DNA of 64,000 nucleotides from Nocardioides lacusdianchii (GCF_020102855.1 NZ_JADHZD010000003.1:186001-250000); one strand, 5' to 3'. Counted from the stretch's first letter, positions 1 through 8,215 are shown. Notes: a model not told the origin generated them from the letters alone. Program-made: numbers and translations.

Positions 1-426
1 CTGCACCGCACCGGCGAGGCCACCACGTCGGTGCTGCTCACCGGTGGCCTCCGCACGCCCTCGGACGCCCTCGTGGGGCCGGTCGCGGTGTCGTCGCTGC
101 GCAGCCTGCACGTCGACGCCTTCTTCATGGGCGTGCACGGCATGGACGTGCGCGCCGGTTTCAGCACCCCCAACCTGCTCGAGTCCGAGACCAACCGCGC
201 GATGATCGAGCGCTCGCGCCGCCTGATCGTCTGTGCGGACTCCAGCAAGTGGGGCGTGGTGGGACTCAGCAGCATGGCCGCCCTGTCCGAGGCTGCGGTG
301 CTGGTCACGGACTCCGGCCTCTCCGCGCAGGCCAGCGGAGCCCTCGCCGACCACGTCGGCGAGCTGGTCGTCGTCGACCCGGTCGACGATGACGACGACA
401 CGTTCGAGGAGGCGCACGACGCATGA
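1..426 (+). CDS. DeoR-family transcriptional regulator, C-terminal part (5' end outside window)
   Basis: The open frame runs from base 1 (LHRTGEATTSVLLTGG) to the TGA at 424-426, so only the C-terminal effector domain is present. Features of the DeoR sensor fold (a sugar-phosphate-isomerase-like domain) are visible: the 'LTGGLRTPSDALVGP' loop, 'HVDAFFMGVHGMD', 'NLLESETNRAMIERS' and 'CADSSKWG'. Such regulators usually bind a sugar phosphate and repress a nearby catabolic operon. The stop codon overlaps the ATG of the alpha-galactosidase gene (ATGA at 423-426), which suggests translational coupling and a role in galactoside control. The run of Asp near the C terminus is a lineage quirk. The internal GTG at 31 is not a real start because homology continues upstream to the window edge. 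Confidence 0.85.
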   Translation: MHRTGEATTSVLLTGGLRTPSDALVGPVAVSSLRSLHVDAFFMGVHGMDVRAGFSTPNLLESETNRAMIERSRRLIVCADSSKWGVVGLSSMAALSEAAVLVTDSGLSAQASGALADHVGELVVVDPVDDDDDTFEEAHDA

Positions 427-2549
427 GCCGCGATCCCGTCCACCTGACCCGCGGCGGCGTCAGCGTCGTCCTGGCGCGCGACGACGCCGGCATCCCCTTC
501 GTCGTCCACTGGGGAGCCGCCCTCGGTGACCTCGACGACGGAGCCCTCACCGCGCTGACCGCGGCGCACCGCCCCGGCGTCTCGCGCTCGTCGTACGACG
601 TCCCGCGCCGCACCGGCGTGGTCCCCGACGTGACGCGCGGGTTCTCCGGCACCCCCGCGCTGTCGGGCCACCGGGTCGGCGGCGGCGCGAGTGCCGCCGC
701 ACCGAGCCTCGTGGACTGGGAGGTCCTCGTCGGCGACGCCGCCATCACCGCCACGTCCGACGACGACGAGGCCGGGTGGTCGGTGACGCTCCAGCTCGGC
801 CTCGACGACGCCGGGCTGCTCCACGCGCGCACCTCGGTCACCAACACCGCCGACGGCGACCTCCACCTCGCGTCGGCCCTCACCGCCCTGCCCGTCGCCG
901 CGCACGCCACCGAGCTCCTCGACCTCACCGGGCGCTGGTGCAAGGAGCGCACCCCCCAGCGGCACCGCTGGGTGCAGGGCACCCACCGCCGCGACGCCCG
1001 CCACGGCCGCACCGGCCACGACGCCACGCTGCTGATGGTCGCCGGGACGCCCGGCTTCACCTTCGGCTCGGGCGAGGTCTGGGCGGTGCACACCGCCTGG
1101 AGCGGCAACCACACCCACTACGCCGAGCGCACGCCCGAGGGCGACTGCCTCGTCGGCGGTGGCGAGCTGCTCGAGCCCGGTGAGGTGGTGCTCGCGCCGG
1201 GCGAGACCTACCGCTCCCCCTGGCTGCTCGGCTCCTGGTCCGGGGCCGGCCTGGATGCGATGAGCCACCGCCTCCACGCCCACCTGCGCGCGGTGACGCC
1301 GCGGGCGCGCACCGAGCGGCCGGTCATCGCCAACTCGTGGGAGGCGGTCTACTTCGACCACTCCCTCGAGCGCATCGCCGAGCTGGCCGACACCGCGGCG
1401 TCGGTCGGGGTCGAGCGCTTCGTGCTCGACGACGGCTGGTTCCTCGGCCGCCGCGACGACACCGCCGGCCTCGGCGACTGGCAGGTCGACGCGGAGGTCT
1501 GGCCGCAGGGCCTGGCCCCGCTCGTGGAGCACGTCACCGGCCGCGGCATGGAGTTCGGCCTGTGGGTCGAGCCGGAGATGGTCAACCTCGACTCCGAGAC
1601 CGCCCGGCAGCATCCCGAGCGGGTGCTGCGCGGGCGGACCGAGGTGCCGCCGTCGTGGCGCCAGCAGCAGGTGCTCGACCTCCAGGACGAGGGGGCGTAC
1701 GACGACCTGCGCGACGCGCTGATCTCGCTGCTCGACGACCTCGACATCGCCTACCTCAAGTGGGACCACAACCGCGACCTCACCGACGTCACGCACGCCG
1801 GCCGCCCGGCGGTGCACGGGCAGACGCTCGCGGCCTACCGGCTCCTCGACGAGCTGCGCGACGCCCACCCGGCGCTGCAGATCGAGTCCTGCTCGTCGGG
1901 CGGCGGCCGCGTCGACGCCGAGGTGCTCACCCGCACCGACCGGATCTGGCCGAGCGACACCAACGACCCGCTCGAGCGCCAGCACCTCCAGCGGTGGACG
2001 TCGCTGCTGGTGCCGCCGGAGCTGATGGGCTCGCACGTGGGACCGGCCACGTCGCACACCACCGGACGCACCCACGCCCTGCGCTACCGCGCGGCCACCG
2101 CCCTGCTCCACTCCTTCGGCATCGAGTGGGACATGTCGCGCCTCGACGAGGCGACGCTCGCCGAGCTGGCCGCCTGGATCGACCTGCACAAGCAGGTCCG
2201 CCCGCTCGTCGGCACCGGCTCGCTGGTGCACCCGGACCACCCCGACCCGGCGGTGCTGGTGACGGGCGTCGTGGCCGAGGACCGCTCGGAGGCGTGGTAC
2301 GTCGTGGCGACGGTCGCGGCGACCGCGACCCAGCACCCGGCACCGCTGCTGCTCACGGGGCTCGACCCCGACCGCACCTACCGGCTCTCCGAGGAGCTGC
2401 CGCCCGCTCCGGGTGGCGCGGACCTCAGCGGGACCTGGTCGGCGCGCGGCGCGGAGCTCGGTGGTCGCGTGCTGGCCACCGTCGGCGTCGCCCTCCCCGT
2501 GCTCGACCCCGAGGAGGCTCGGGTGCTGCGGCTGGTGGCCATCGCCTGA
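423..2549 (+). CDS. Alpha-galactosidase, glycoside hydrolase family 36
   Basis: A 708-residue cytoplasmic hydrolase for terminal alpha-1,6-galactosyl groups (raffinose, melibiose type substrates); no signal peptide is visible. The length fits bacterial GH36 enzymes (about 700-740 aa). After an N-terminal beta-supersandwich region, the (beta/alpha)8 barrel shows 'WEAVYFDHS', 'FVLDDGWF', 'FGLWVEPEMVN', then 'KWDHNRD' with Asp448 as the expected nucleophile, 'ESCSSGGGR', and 'IWPSDTNDP' with Asp512 as the expected acid/base. All diagnostic GH36 residues are in place, so the enzyme should be active. It overlaps the upstream regulator gene by 4 bp. No transporter lies in the window, though one may lie upstream. 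Substrate preference cannot be read from sequence. Confidence 0.93.
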   Translation: MSRDPVHLTRGGVSVVLARDDAGIPFVVHWGAALGDLDDGALTALTAAHRPGVSRSSYDVPRRTGVVPDVTRGFSGTPALSGHRVGGGASAAAPSLVDWEVLVGDAAITATSDDDEAGWSVTLQLGLDDAGLLHARTSVTNTADGDLHLASALTALPVAAHATELLDLTGRWCKERTPQRHRWVQGTHRRDARHGRTGHDATLLMVAGTPGFTFGSGEVWAVHTAWSGNHTHYAERTPEGDCLVGGGELLEPGEVVLAPGETYRSPWLLGSWSGAGLDAMSHRLHAHLRAVTPRARTERPVIANSWEAVYFDHSLERIAELADTAASVGVERFVLDDGWFLGRRDDTAGLGDWQVDAEVWPQGLAPLVEHVTGRGMEFGLWVEPEMVNLDSETARQHPERVLRGRTEVPPSWRQQQVLDLQDEGAYDDLRDALISLLDDLDIAYLKWDHNRDLTDVTHAGRPAVHGQTLAAYRLLDELRDAHPALQIESCSSGGGRVDAEVLTRTDRIWPSDTNDPLERQHLQRWTSLLVPPELMGSHVGPATSHTTGRTHALRYRAATALLHSFGIEWDMSRLDEATLAELAAWIDLHKQVRPLVGTGSLVHPDHPDPAVLVTGVVAEDRSEAWYVVATVAATATQHPAPLLLTGLDPDRTYRLSEELPPAPGGADLSGTWSARGAELGGRVLATVGVALPVLDPEEARVLRLVAIA

Positions 2550-2562
2550 CGGCGGAGCGGCC

Positions 2563-2568
2563 TAGGCT
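2563..2568 (+). promoter_or_regulatory. -10 element (TAGGCT) for leaderless methyltransferase gene
   Basis: TAGGCT followed by exactly 7 nt and ATG at 2576. The spacing places transcription initiation at or next to the start codon. It decides the start of the methyltransferase gene, which otherwise sits in a very long open frame. Confidence 0.6.
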
Positions 2569-2575
2569 GTTGGAC

Positions 2576-3196
2576 ATGGACGCCGACGCCTGGGACCAGC
2601 GCTACACCGCCAGCGAGCTGGTCTGGTCGCGCGAGCCCAACCAGTTCGTCGCGACCGAGCTCGCCGACCTGCCGCCCGGCACGGCGGTGGACCTTGCCGC
2701 CGGCGAGGGGCGCAACGCGATCTGGCTGGCCTCACGCGGCTGGTCGGCGACGGCCGTCGACTTCTCCCAGGTGGCGCTCGACAAGGGCGCCCGGCTCGCC
2801 GACGGCCTCGACGTCACGTGGGTCCGCGCCGACGCCACGACGTGGCAGCCGCCCGCACCCGTGGACCTCGTCGTGATGGCGTACTTCCAGGTGCCGGCCG
2901 AGGACCGTCGCCGGGCGGTGCGCGGTGCCGCCACGATGCTGGCGCCGGGTGGCACGCTGCTGCTCGTCGCGCACGACTCGACCAACCTCGCCGAGGGCAC
3001 CGGCGGCCCGCAGGACCCGGCGGTGCTGATGAGCGCCGAGGACGTGCTGGCCGATTTCGAGGGGATCGAGGTCGAGGTGGTGCGTGCGGAGCGGGTGGCC
3101 CGGGCGGTCAGCGCCGCCGACGAGCACGGCGGCACGGAGCGGCGTACGGCCTGGGACTGCCTGGTGCGGGTGGTCCGGGCGCCCGAGGGGGCCTAG
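2576..3196 (+). CDS. Class I SAM-dependent methyltransferase
   Basis: A 206-residue protein. The N terminus 'MDADAWDQRYTASELVWSREPN' resembles thiopurine/tellurite-resistance-type and small-molecule methyltransferases. Motif I is 'AVDLAAGEGRNAIWLASRG' (about residues 36-54), followed by 'ATAVDFSQVALDKG' (motif II acidic residue) and 'PVDLVVMAYFQVP' (motif III/IV), all standard for the Rossmann-like SAM fold. The ATG at 2576 was chosen because it begins the family N terminus and is preceded by a leaderless -10 box; the open frame itself extends far upstream in the shadow of the galactosidase. The gene stops with TAG at 3194-3196, and this trinucleotide overlaps the TAG (CTA on +) of the convergent small membrane protein. 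Substrate unknown. Confidence 0.85.
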   Translation: MDADAWDQRYTASELVWSREPNQFVATELADLPPGTAVDLAAGEGRNAIWLASRGWSATAVDFSQVALDKGARLADGLDVTWVRADATTWQPPAPVDLVVMAYFQVPAEDRRRAVRGAATMLAPGGTLLLVAHDSTNLAEGTGGPQDPAVLMSAEDVLADFEGIEVEVVRAERVARAVSAADEHGGTERRTAWDCLVRVVRAPEGA

Positions 3197-3426
3197 CGGT
3201 CCTCGGAGTCGCTCGGCGTGGCGGACCGGTCGACCGGCTCGTCACCGAACATCCCGGCGTCCTTGTTCGCCTGGGCCCTGCGCAGCTGCCTGACCATGAA
3301 GAAGCCGATCGCCACCACAGCGAGGATCATGAAGATCCAGACCGCGAAGCCGAGCGGACCGGCCTTTACCTGGGTCGGTTCGGGCGTCGGGTCGTCCACC
3401 AGCAGGATGAGCATCAGGTCGAGCAT
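3193..3426 (-). CDS. Small single-pass membrane protein
   Basis: A 77-residue protein starting at the ATG at 3426 (MLDLMLILLVDDPTPEPTQ). One hydrophobic segment, 'GFAVWIFMILAVVAIGFFMV', is followed by a basic stop-transfer patch (RQLRRAQANK) and an acidic tail, so the C terminus is probably cytoplasmic. It lies 24 nt after the mca stop on the same strand and is likely co-transcribed with it. I cannot assign a function. The terminal codon overlaps that of the convergent methyltransferase gene. Longer readings of the frame upstream are shadows of mca. Confidence 0.7.
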   Translation of the reverse strand: MLDLMLILLVDDPTPEPTQVKAGPLGFAVWIFMILAVVAIGFFMVRQLRRAQANKDAGMFGDEPVDRSATPSDSEDR

Positions 3427-3449
3427 GGCTCCAGTCTCCCACCCATCCC

Positions 3450-4349
3450 TCAGGGTGCAGGCGTCGGGATGCCGGCGAAGAGGTCGTCCTCGGGCAGGGC
3501 GCTCTCGACCTGGGAGTGCACGAGCTCGTAGTCCTCGGTGGGCCACACCTTCTGCTGGATCTCGCGCGGGATCGCGAACCACATGCCGTCGGGGTCGATC
3601 TGGGTGGCGTGGGCCAGCAGGGCCTGGTCGCGGACACCGAACCACTCACCGCACGGCACGCGGGTGGTGATGCGGTCGTCCCACTCGGGCTCGCGCTCCC
3701 AGTTGGCGAGGCGCTCGGCGTAGGGCGACTCGAGGTCGTGGGCGAGCATCGCCTCGTGCAGGGCGTTGGTCTTCGCCCAGCTCCAGCCGTGGTGGTAGTA
3801 GAGCTTCAGCGGCTGCCACGGCTCCCCCGCGTCGGGGAAGCGCTCGGGGTCCCCGGCCGCGTGATAGGCGGCGACGGAGACCTCGTGGCAGCGGATGTGG
3901 TCGGGGTGCGGGTAGCCGCCGCGCTCGTCGTACGTCGTCAGCACGTGGGGGCGGAAGTCGCGGATCAGCCGCACCAGGCGCTCGGTCGCCTCCTCGAGCG
4001 GGACGAGCGCGAAGCAGTCCTCCGGCAACGGGGGCTTGGGGTCGCCCTCGGGCCAGCCGGAGTCGACGAAGCCGAGCCAGTCCTGGCGGATGCCGAGGAT
4101 GTCGCGGGCGCGGTGCATCTCCTCGCGCCGGATCTCGGTGATGTTCTCCCACACCTCGGGGCGGTCCATCTTCGCGTTGAGCACCGAGCCGCGCTCGCCG
4201 CCGGTGCAGGTGGCGACGTGGACGTCGACGCCCTCGGCGACGTACTTCGCCGTCGACGCGGCGCCCTTGCTCGACTCGTCGTCGGGGTGGGCGTGGACGT
4301 GCATGAGCCGGAACCCCGTGCGGGGCTCGGCGGCAGGGGGCTGGGCCAT
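3450..4349 (-). CDS. mca: Mycothiol S-conjugate amidase
   Basis: A 299-residue zinc amidase of the PIG-L/LmbE fold. It cleaves mycothiol-toxin S-conjugates, releasing a mercapturic acid for export and GlcN-Ins for mycothiol recycling. Visible motifs are 'HAHPDDESSKGA' at residues 19-30 (zinc His21 and Asp24 with the catalytic Asp nearby), 'CTGGERGS', and 'YPHPDHIRCHE' (third zinc His). The long C-terminal extension with 'YYHHGWSWAKTNALHEAM' and the 299-residue length fit Mca rather than the deacetylase MshB. The neighbours DUF4307 and greA match the arrangement I know for the mycobacterial mca region. The ATG at 4349 is supported by TAGACT plus 7 nt upstream, so the transcript is probably leaderless. 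The gene is itself evidence that this organism makes mycothiol. Confidence 0.93.
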   Translation of the reverse strand: MAQPPAAEPRTGFRLMHVHAHPDDESSKGAASTAKYVAEGVDVHVATCTGGERGSVLNAKMDRPEVWENITEIRREEMHRARDILGIRQDWLGFVDSGWPEGDPKPPLPEDCFALVPLEEATERLVRLIRDFRPHVLTTYDERGGYPHPDHIRCHEVSVAAYHAAGDPERFPDAGEPWQPLKLYYHHGWSWAKTNALHEAMLAHDLESPYAERLANWEREPEWDDRITTRVPCGEWFGVRDQALLAHATQIDPDGMWFAIPREIQQKVWPTEDYELVHSQVESALPEDDLFAGIPTPAP

Positions 4350-4356
4350 GGGCGTG

Positions 4357-4362
4357 AGTCTA
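4357..4362 (-). promoter_or_regulatory. -10 element (TAGACT) for leaderless mca
   Basis: On the minus strand TAGACT is followed by 7 nt (CACGCCC) and the ATG of mca at 4349. It lies only 12 bp from the oppositely oriented -10 of the DUF4307 gene. Confidence 0.6.
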
Positions 4363-4374
4363 GGAGGCGCCGCT

Positions 4375-4380
4375 TAGGCT
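4375..4380 (+). promoter_or_regulatory. -10 element (TAGGCT) for leaderless DUF4307 gene
   Basis: TAGGCT, then TGGACGC (7 nt), then GTG at 4388. It sits back to back with the mca -10 box; the two hexamers are separated by 12 bp. Confidence 0.6.
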
Positions 4381-4387
4381 TGGACGC

Positions 4388-4777
4388 GTGACCACCGACC
4401 TCGCCGACCGCTACGGCGCTCCCGCCCGGTGGCGACGACCGGTGACCATCACCCTCGCCGTGGCCCTCGCCGTGGTCGGCCTCGGCTGGCTGGGCTGGAC
4501 GGCCTGGTTCCACAGCACCCCGGCGACGACGTCCGAGCTGATCACCTTCGAGGTCACCAGCGACTACGAGGTGGCCGCCCGCCTCGACGTGCAGCTCGAC
4601 GACGGCGTCGACGCCAGCTGCCGGCTGCGCGCCCTGGCGGAGGACAAGACGGCCGTCGGGGAGCTCGAGTTCTCGCCCGTCGCGGGCGTCAACGAGGTGG
4701 TCATCCGCACCGAGCGGCGGGCCACGAGCGTGGAGAAGCTGGGCTGCACCGCGCCCGACCAACCGCGCCCGCGCTGA
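4388..4777 (+). CDS. DUF4307 family membrane protein
   Basis: A 129-residue protein with one N-terminal transmembrane helix (about residues 21-42, 'TITLAVALAVVGLGWLGWTA') and an extracytoplasmic domain containing one Cys pair candidate (SCRLRAL, GCTAP). The family has no known function, but it is characteristically encoded between mca and greA in actinobacteria, as here. GTG at 4388 was chosen because of the TAGGCT box 7 nt upstream. It is transcribed divergently from mca and followed at 174 bp by greA. Confidence 0.8.
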   Translation: MTTDLADRYGAPARWRRPVTITLAVALAVVGLGWLGWTAWFHSTPATTSELITFEVTSDYEVAARLDVQLDDGVDASCRLRALAEDKTAVGELEFSPVAGVNEVVIRTERRATSVEKLGCTAPDQPRPR

Positions 4778-4950
4778 CGCTCGGCCTGCGCTTTCGCGCC
4801 CGACTTGCTAACCTGATCGTTCTGCCCGTCCGGGTGCGCTGGCCGATGTCCGCCGCGCCGACTCCGATCGGACGGATGACACCAACCGACCCGGTGCGGG
4901 GCCGCTGAGGCACACCCGCACGTGGTCCGACGCGAAGCAGGAGCAACGAC

Positions 4951-5442
4951 ATGACCGACCAGGGCACCATCTGGCTGACCCAGGAGGCCTACGACAAGCT
5001 GCAGGCCGAGCTCGACGACCTCAAGGGCCCCAAGCGCCAGGAGATCATCGAGAAGATCGCTGCCGCGCGCGACGAGGGCGACCTGAAGGAGAACAGCGGC
5101 TACCACGCCGCCAAGGACGACCAGGGCAAGCAGGAGGCCCGGGTCCGCCAGCTCGAGGACATGCTGCGGCGTGCCGAGGTGGGCGAGACCCCTCCCGACG
5201 ACGGTGTCGTCGAGCCGGGCATGGTCGTCACCGTCGACTTCGGCGGCGGCGACACCGAGAAGTTCCTCCTCGGCGCCCGCGAGAACCTCTCCGAGGGCGA
5301 CACCCTCGACGTCTACTCGCCCGAGTCGGCGATGGGCGCCGCGATCAACGGCAAGTCCAAGGGCGACCAGGTGTCCTACACCGCGCCCACCGGCAAGGAG
5401 CTGAGCGTGACGATCGTCGATGCGGAGCCCTACAAGGCCTGA
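4951..5442 (+). CDS. greA: Transcription elongation factor GreA
   Basis: A 163-residue factor that enters the RNA polymerase secondary channel and stimulates cleavage of backtracked transcripts. The N-terminal coiled coil is clear, and the tip bears the acidic pair in 'ARDEGDLKENSGYHAAKDDQ' (about residues 38-57, D42/E45 region). The C-terminal FKBP-like domain follows, with 'VVEPGMVVTVDF', 'VYSPESAMGAAINGKSKGD' and the terminal 'ELSVTIVD'. Length is typical. A ribosome-binding site (AGGAG near 4939-4943) precedes the ATG, and a TAACCT -10-like hexamer at 4809-4814 would give a leader of roughly 130 nt, so unlike its neighbours greA looks leadered. A large palindrome lies downstream. Confidence 0.95.
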   Translation: MTDQGTIWLTQEAYDKLQAELDDLKGPKRQEIIEKIAAARDEGDLKENSGYHAAKDDQGKQEARVRQLEDMLRRAEVGETPPDDGVVEPGMVVTVDFGGGDTEKFLLGARENLSEGDTLDVYSPESAMGAAINGKSKGDQVSYTAPTGKELSVTIVDAEPYKA

Positions 5443-5467
5443 GCCTCACGGCTGCTGCCACTCCTCG

Positions 5468-5521
5468 GAGCGGTGAGTGGGACAGGTTCTGGGACCACAG
5501 AACCTGCACCACTCACCGCTC
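5468..5521. repeat. Long interrupted palindrome between greA and ilvA (unit 1)
   Basis: Two 24-nt arms (5468-5491 and 5498-5521) are reverse complements except for a 2-nt mismatch in the middle, with a 6-nt loop (GGACCA). The inner arm is the 9-mer CAGGTTCTG/CAGAACCTG and the outer arm is GAGCGGTGAGTGG/CCACTCACCGCTC. It lies between convergent genes and could act as a bidirectional terminator, but the long two-part stem without a U-tract looks more like a dispersed palindromic element. Confidence 0.8.
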
Positions 5522-5539
5522 CTCGGCATTTCGGCGGAC

Positions 5540-5593
5540 GAGCGGTGCGTGAGGCAGCGTCCGACACCGCAGAACCTGCGTCACCCACCGCTC
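5540..5593. repeat. Second, degenerate copy of the greA-ilvA palindrome (unit 2)
   Basis: Arms 5540-5557 and 5576-5593 pair with two mismatches. The right arm, preceded by CAGAACCTG, is a clear copy of the right arm of unit 1. Its last bases overlap the TGA stop codon (5592-5594 on +) of the minus-strand ilvA gene. Confidence 0.7.
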
Positions 5594-6800
5594 AGTCGGC
5601 GAGGCGGTAGCCGCGCTCGCGCAGCCGCGACTTCAGGTGCTCGGCGTGCGCCTCGCCGCGGGTCTCGAGCTGGATCCGCACCTCGACCTCGTTGAGGGTC
5701 AGCGACGGGGAGATCCGCTCGTGGGCGACCTCGAGCACGTTGGCGCCCTCGGCGCCGACCTCGGCCAGCAGCGAGGCGAGCCCACCGGGGAGGTCGGGGA
5801 TGCAGACGCGGAGGTAGAGGTAGCGACCGGCGGCGGCGAGGCCGTGCCGGATCACCTTGCTCAGCAGGAGCGGGTCGATGTTGCCGCCGGACAGCACCGC
5901 GACGGCCGGCGTCTCGAAGCCGGTCGGGTTGTCCAGCAGCGCCGCGACGGCGGCCGCGCCGGCGGGCTCGACCACCTGCTTGGCGCGCTCGATGAGGGCG
6001 AGGAGGGCGCGCGAGAGCGACTCCTCGGACACGGTGACGACCTCGTCGACGTGGTCGCGGACGGCGGCGAAGGTGATGTCGCCCGGGCGACCGACCGCGA
6101 TGCCGTCGGCCATCGTCTGCATCGACTCCAGCGCGACCGGCTCCCCCGCTGCGAGGGAGCCCGGGTAGGCGGCGGCACCCTCGGCCTGCACGCCCACCAC
6201 GCGTACGTCGGGGCGCAGCGCCTTGATCGCGATCGCCATTCCGGCCAGCAGCCCGCCGCCGCCGGTCGGCACCAGCACGGTGCGTACGTCGGGCGCCTGC
6301 TCGAGCACCTCGAGACCGAGCGTGCCCTGGCCGGCGACGATGTCGACGTGGTCGAAGGGGTGGATCAGCACCGCCCCCGTCTCCTCGGCGAAGGCGCGCG
6401 CCGCGGCGAGCGAGTCCTCGAGGTAGCGGCCGTGGAAGACGACGTCGGCGCCGTAGCCACGGGTCGCCTTCTCCTTGGGGATCGGCGCCCCCTCGGGCAT
6501 GAAGACCGTCGAGGCGATCCCGAGCGTGGTCGCGGCGAGGGCGACGCCCTGCGCGTGGTTGCCGGCCGAGGCCGCCACCACGCCGTGGGCACGCTCGTCG
6601 GCGGACAGCCCGGCGATGCGGACGTAGGCGCCGCGCGACTTGAAGGACCCGGTGCGCTGGAGGTTCTCGCACTTCAGCGACACCCGGCCGCCGACGAGCG
6701 CGGAGAGCCAGCGCGACTCCTCCATCGGCGTGGTCACGGTGACGTCCTCGAGGAGCTCACGCGCGGCCACGATGTCGGCCAGGGTCACCTGCTCGGTCAT
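5592..6800 (-). CDS. ilvA: Threonine ammonia-lyase (threonine deaminase) with ACT domain
   Basis: A 402-residue PLP enzyme converting threonine to 2-oxobutanoate, the first committed step to isoleucine. The PLP lysine is K54 in 'QRTGSFKSRGAY'. 'SAGNHAQGVALAA' and the phosphate-binding 'PTGGGGLLAG' are intact. A single C-terminal ACT domain (about residues 325-400, 'LYLRVCIPDLPGGLASLLAEVG') resembles the shorter, ilvA-1/TdcB-like class rather than the 514-residue biosynthetic enzyme with two ACT-like domains, so a catabolic role is possible. The start at 6800 overlaps the AI-2E gene stop (ATGA). It closes the metB-DUF202-glmL-AI-2E operon. The longer open frame upstream is an artefact. Confidence 0.92.
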   Translation of the reverse strand: MTEQVTLADIVAARELLEDVTVTTPMEESRWLSALVGGRVSLKCENLQRTGSFKSRGAYVRIAGLSADERAHGVVAASAGNHAQGVALAATTLGIASTVFMPEGAPIPKEKATRGYGADVVFHGRYLEDSLAAARAFAEETGAVLIHPFDHVDIVAGQGTLGLEVLEQAPDVRTVLVPTGGGGLLAGMAIAIKALRPDVRVVGVQAEGAAAYPGSLAAGEPVALESMQTMADGIAVGRPGDITFAAVRDHVDEVVTVSEESLSRALLALIERAKQVVEPAGAAAVAALLDNPTGFETPAVAVLSGGNIDPLLLSKVIRHGLAAAGRYLYLRVCIPDLPGGLASLLAEVGAEGANVLEVAHERISPSLTLNEVEVRIQLETRGEAHAEHLKSRLRERGYRLAD

Positions 6801-8215
6801 GACGGGTCCTTGTGCGGGGCGGGGTCGGGCTGGAGGTCGGGCTGGAGATCGGGGTGGTTCTCCCGCTCCGCGGACTCCCCGACCGGGCTGTCGTTGTCGG
6901 GCACAGCGTCGGGTGGGATCCCGTCGGTGGCGAGGTCGTCGAGGAGCGCCTCGTCGGCCTCGTCGCCGACGCCGGTGTAGGTCGCGAGGTGCTGCGCGAC
7001 GGCGTTGGCGGCCGCGGCGAGGGGTACGGCGATGAGCGCGCCCGCGATGCCGGCGACGAGCACGCCGCAGCCGATGGCCACGATCACGCCGAGCGGGTGG
7101 AGCGAGACGAAGCGGCCCATCAGGAAGGGCTGGAGGATGTGGCCCTCGATCTGCTGGACGACGATGACGCCGATGAGCATGAAGAGCGCGGTCACCGGAC
7201 CCTGGTCGACGAGCGCGACGAGGATCGCGACGCTGCCGGCGATGGTCGCACCGATCATCGGGACGAAGGCACCGAGGAAGACCAGCACGCCGATGGCGAC
7301 CACGAAGGGCACGTCGAGGAACCAGGCGACGGCCATGATGCCGATCGCGTCGGCCATCGCCACCAGCACCGTGGCACGGACGAACTGGGTGAGGGAGACC
7401 CACGCCACCCGTCCGGAGGCGTCCACGCGCTCGCGGGCGGCGCGGGGCGCCAGCCGCACGAGCCACGACCAGATGCGGTCGCCGTCGGCGAGGAAGAAGT
7501 AGGTCGAGAACAGCACGATGAAGAAGCCGGCGACCACGTGCCCGACGGCGGTGCCCACCTCGGTGACGCGGGTGACGACGCCGTCGGTGCCGGTGCTGTC
7601 GGTGACGGCGCCCTGGATCTCCTTGATGTAGCCGTCGAGCTGGGAGTCGGAGACCGCGAGCGGTCCGCTGCGCAGCCAGTCACGCACCTGGTCGAGGCCG
7701 GTGACGACCGAGTCGGCGAGGTCGCTGGCCCCCTGGGCCACCTGCTGGCCGACGAAGGTGAGCAGGAGCGCGATGGTGCCGATGCCGAGGACCATCACGA
7801 TCCCGCTCGAGGGCCCCCGCGGCAGGCCGATGCGCCGCAGCGCGTTGACCAGGGGCACCGCCAGGGCGGCGAAGAGCAGCGAGATGGCGATCGGCAGCGT
7901 GATGACCGCGAAGTAGCGCATCGTCCACAGCAGGCCAAGGCCGGCGACGACGATGACGATGAGCCGCCACGACCAGGCCGCGGCGAGGTCGAGGCCCCAC
8001 GGCACCTGGGCCCGGCTGAAGTTGGAGGGGCCGGTCGTGAAGGCCGGCTCGCTGCGGCGCTCGGCACGGGCCTGGACCCACTGCGCGACGATGCGCTCGG
8101 TCAGGCCGTCCTCGTCGTCACCGCGGCCGAGGGCGGCGAAGAGCCGTCGGCGCCGAGACTCCTCGCTCTCCTCGGTCCCGTCGCGTCGGGACGGCTGGTC
8201 GCTCACGTCGCTCAC
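6797..8215 (-). CDS. AI-2E family transporter (predicted permease)
   Basis: A 472-residue polytopic membrane protein. It has a long charged N-terminal cytoplasmic segment (about 75 aa), paired helices 'WRLIVIVVAGLGLLWTM' and 'ITLPIAISLLFAALAVPLV', a soluble stretch, then the family core 'VGHVVAGFFIVLFSTYFFLADG', 'FVPMIGATIAGSVAILVAL' and 'VQQIEGHILQPFLMGR'. The last motif is the AI-2E signature. Members include TqsA (autoinducer-2 export) and Na+/H+ antiporters, so the substrate cannot be assigned. The GTG at 8215 overlaps the glmL stop (GTGA) and suggests coupling. A second GTG at 8206 is preceded by TACCGT plus 7 nt and could be an internal leaderless start. The tail contains an imperfect 'PDLQPDLQPDPAP' repeat. 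Confidence 0.87.
   Translation of the reverse strand: MSDVSDQPSRRDGTEESEESRRRRLFAALGRGDDEDGLTERIVAQWVQARAERRSEPAFTTGPSNFSRAQVPWGLDLAAAWSWRLIVIVVAGLGLLWTMRYFAVITLPIAISLLFAALAVPLVNALRRIGLPRGPSSGIVMVLGIGTIALLLTFVGQQVAQGASDLADSVVTGLDQVRDWLRSGPLAVSDSQLDGYIKEIQGAVTDSTGTDGVVTRVTEVGTAVGHVVAGFFIVLFSTYFFLADGDRIWSWLVRLAPRAARERVDASGRVAWVSLTQFVRATVLVAMADAIGIMAVAWFLDVPFVVAIGVLVFLGAFVPMIGATIAGSVAILVALVDQGPVTALFMLIGVIVVQQIEGHILQPFLMGRFVSLHPLGVIVAIGCGVLVAGIAGALIAVPLAAAANAVAQHLATYTGVGDEADEALLDDLATDGIPPDAVPDNDSPVGESAERENHPDLQPDLQPDPAPHKDPS

Noticed and set aside
6801..7466. N-terminal extension of ilvA
   Set aside because: It lies in the shadow of the AI-2E transporter gene on the same strand. The family N terminus starts at 6800 with an ATGA overlap.
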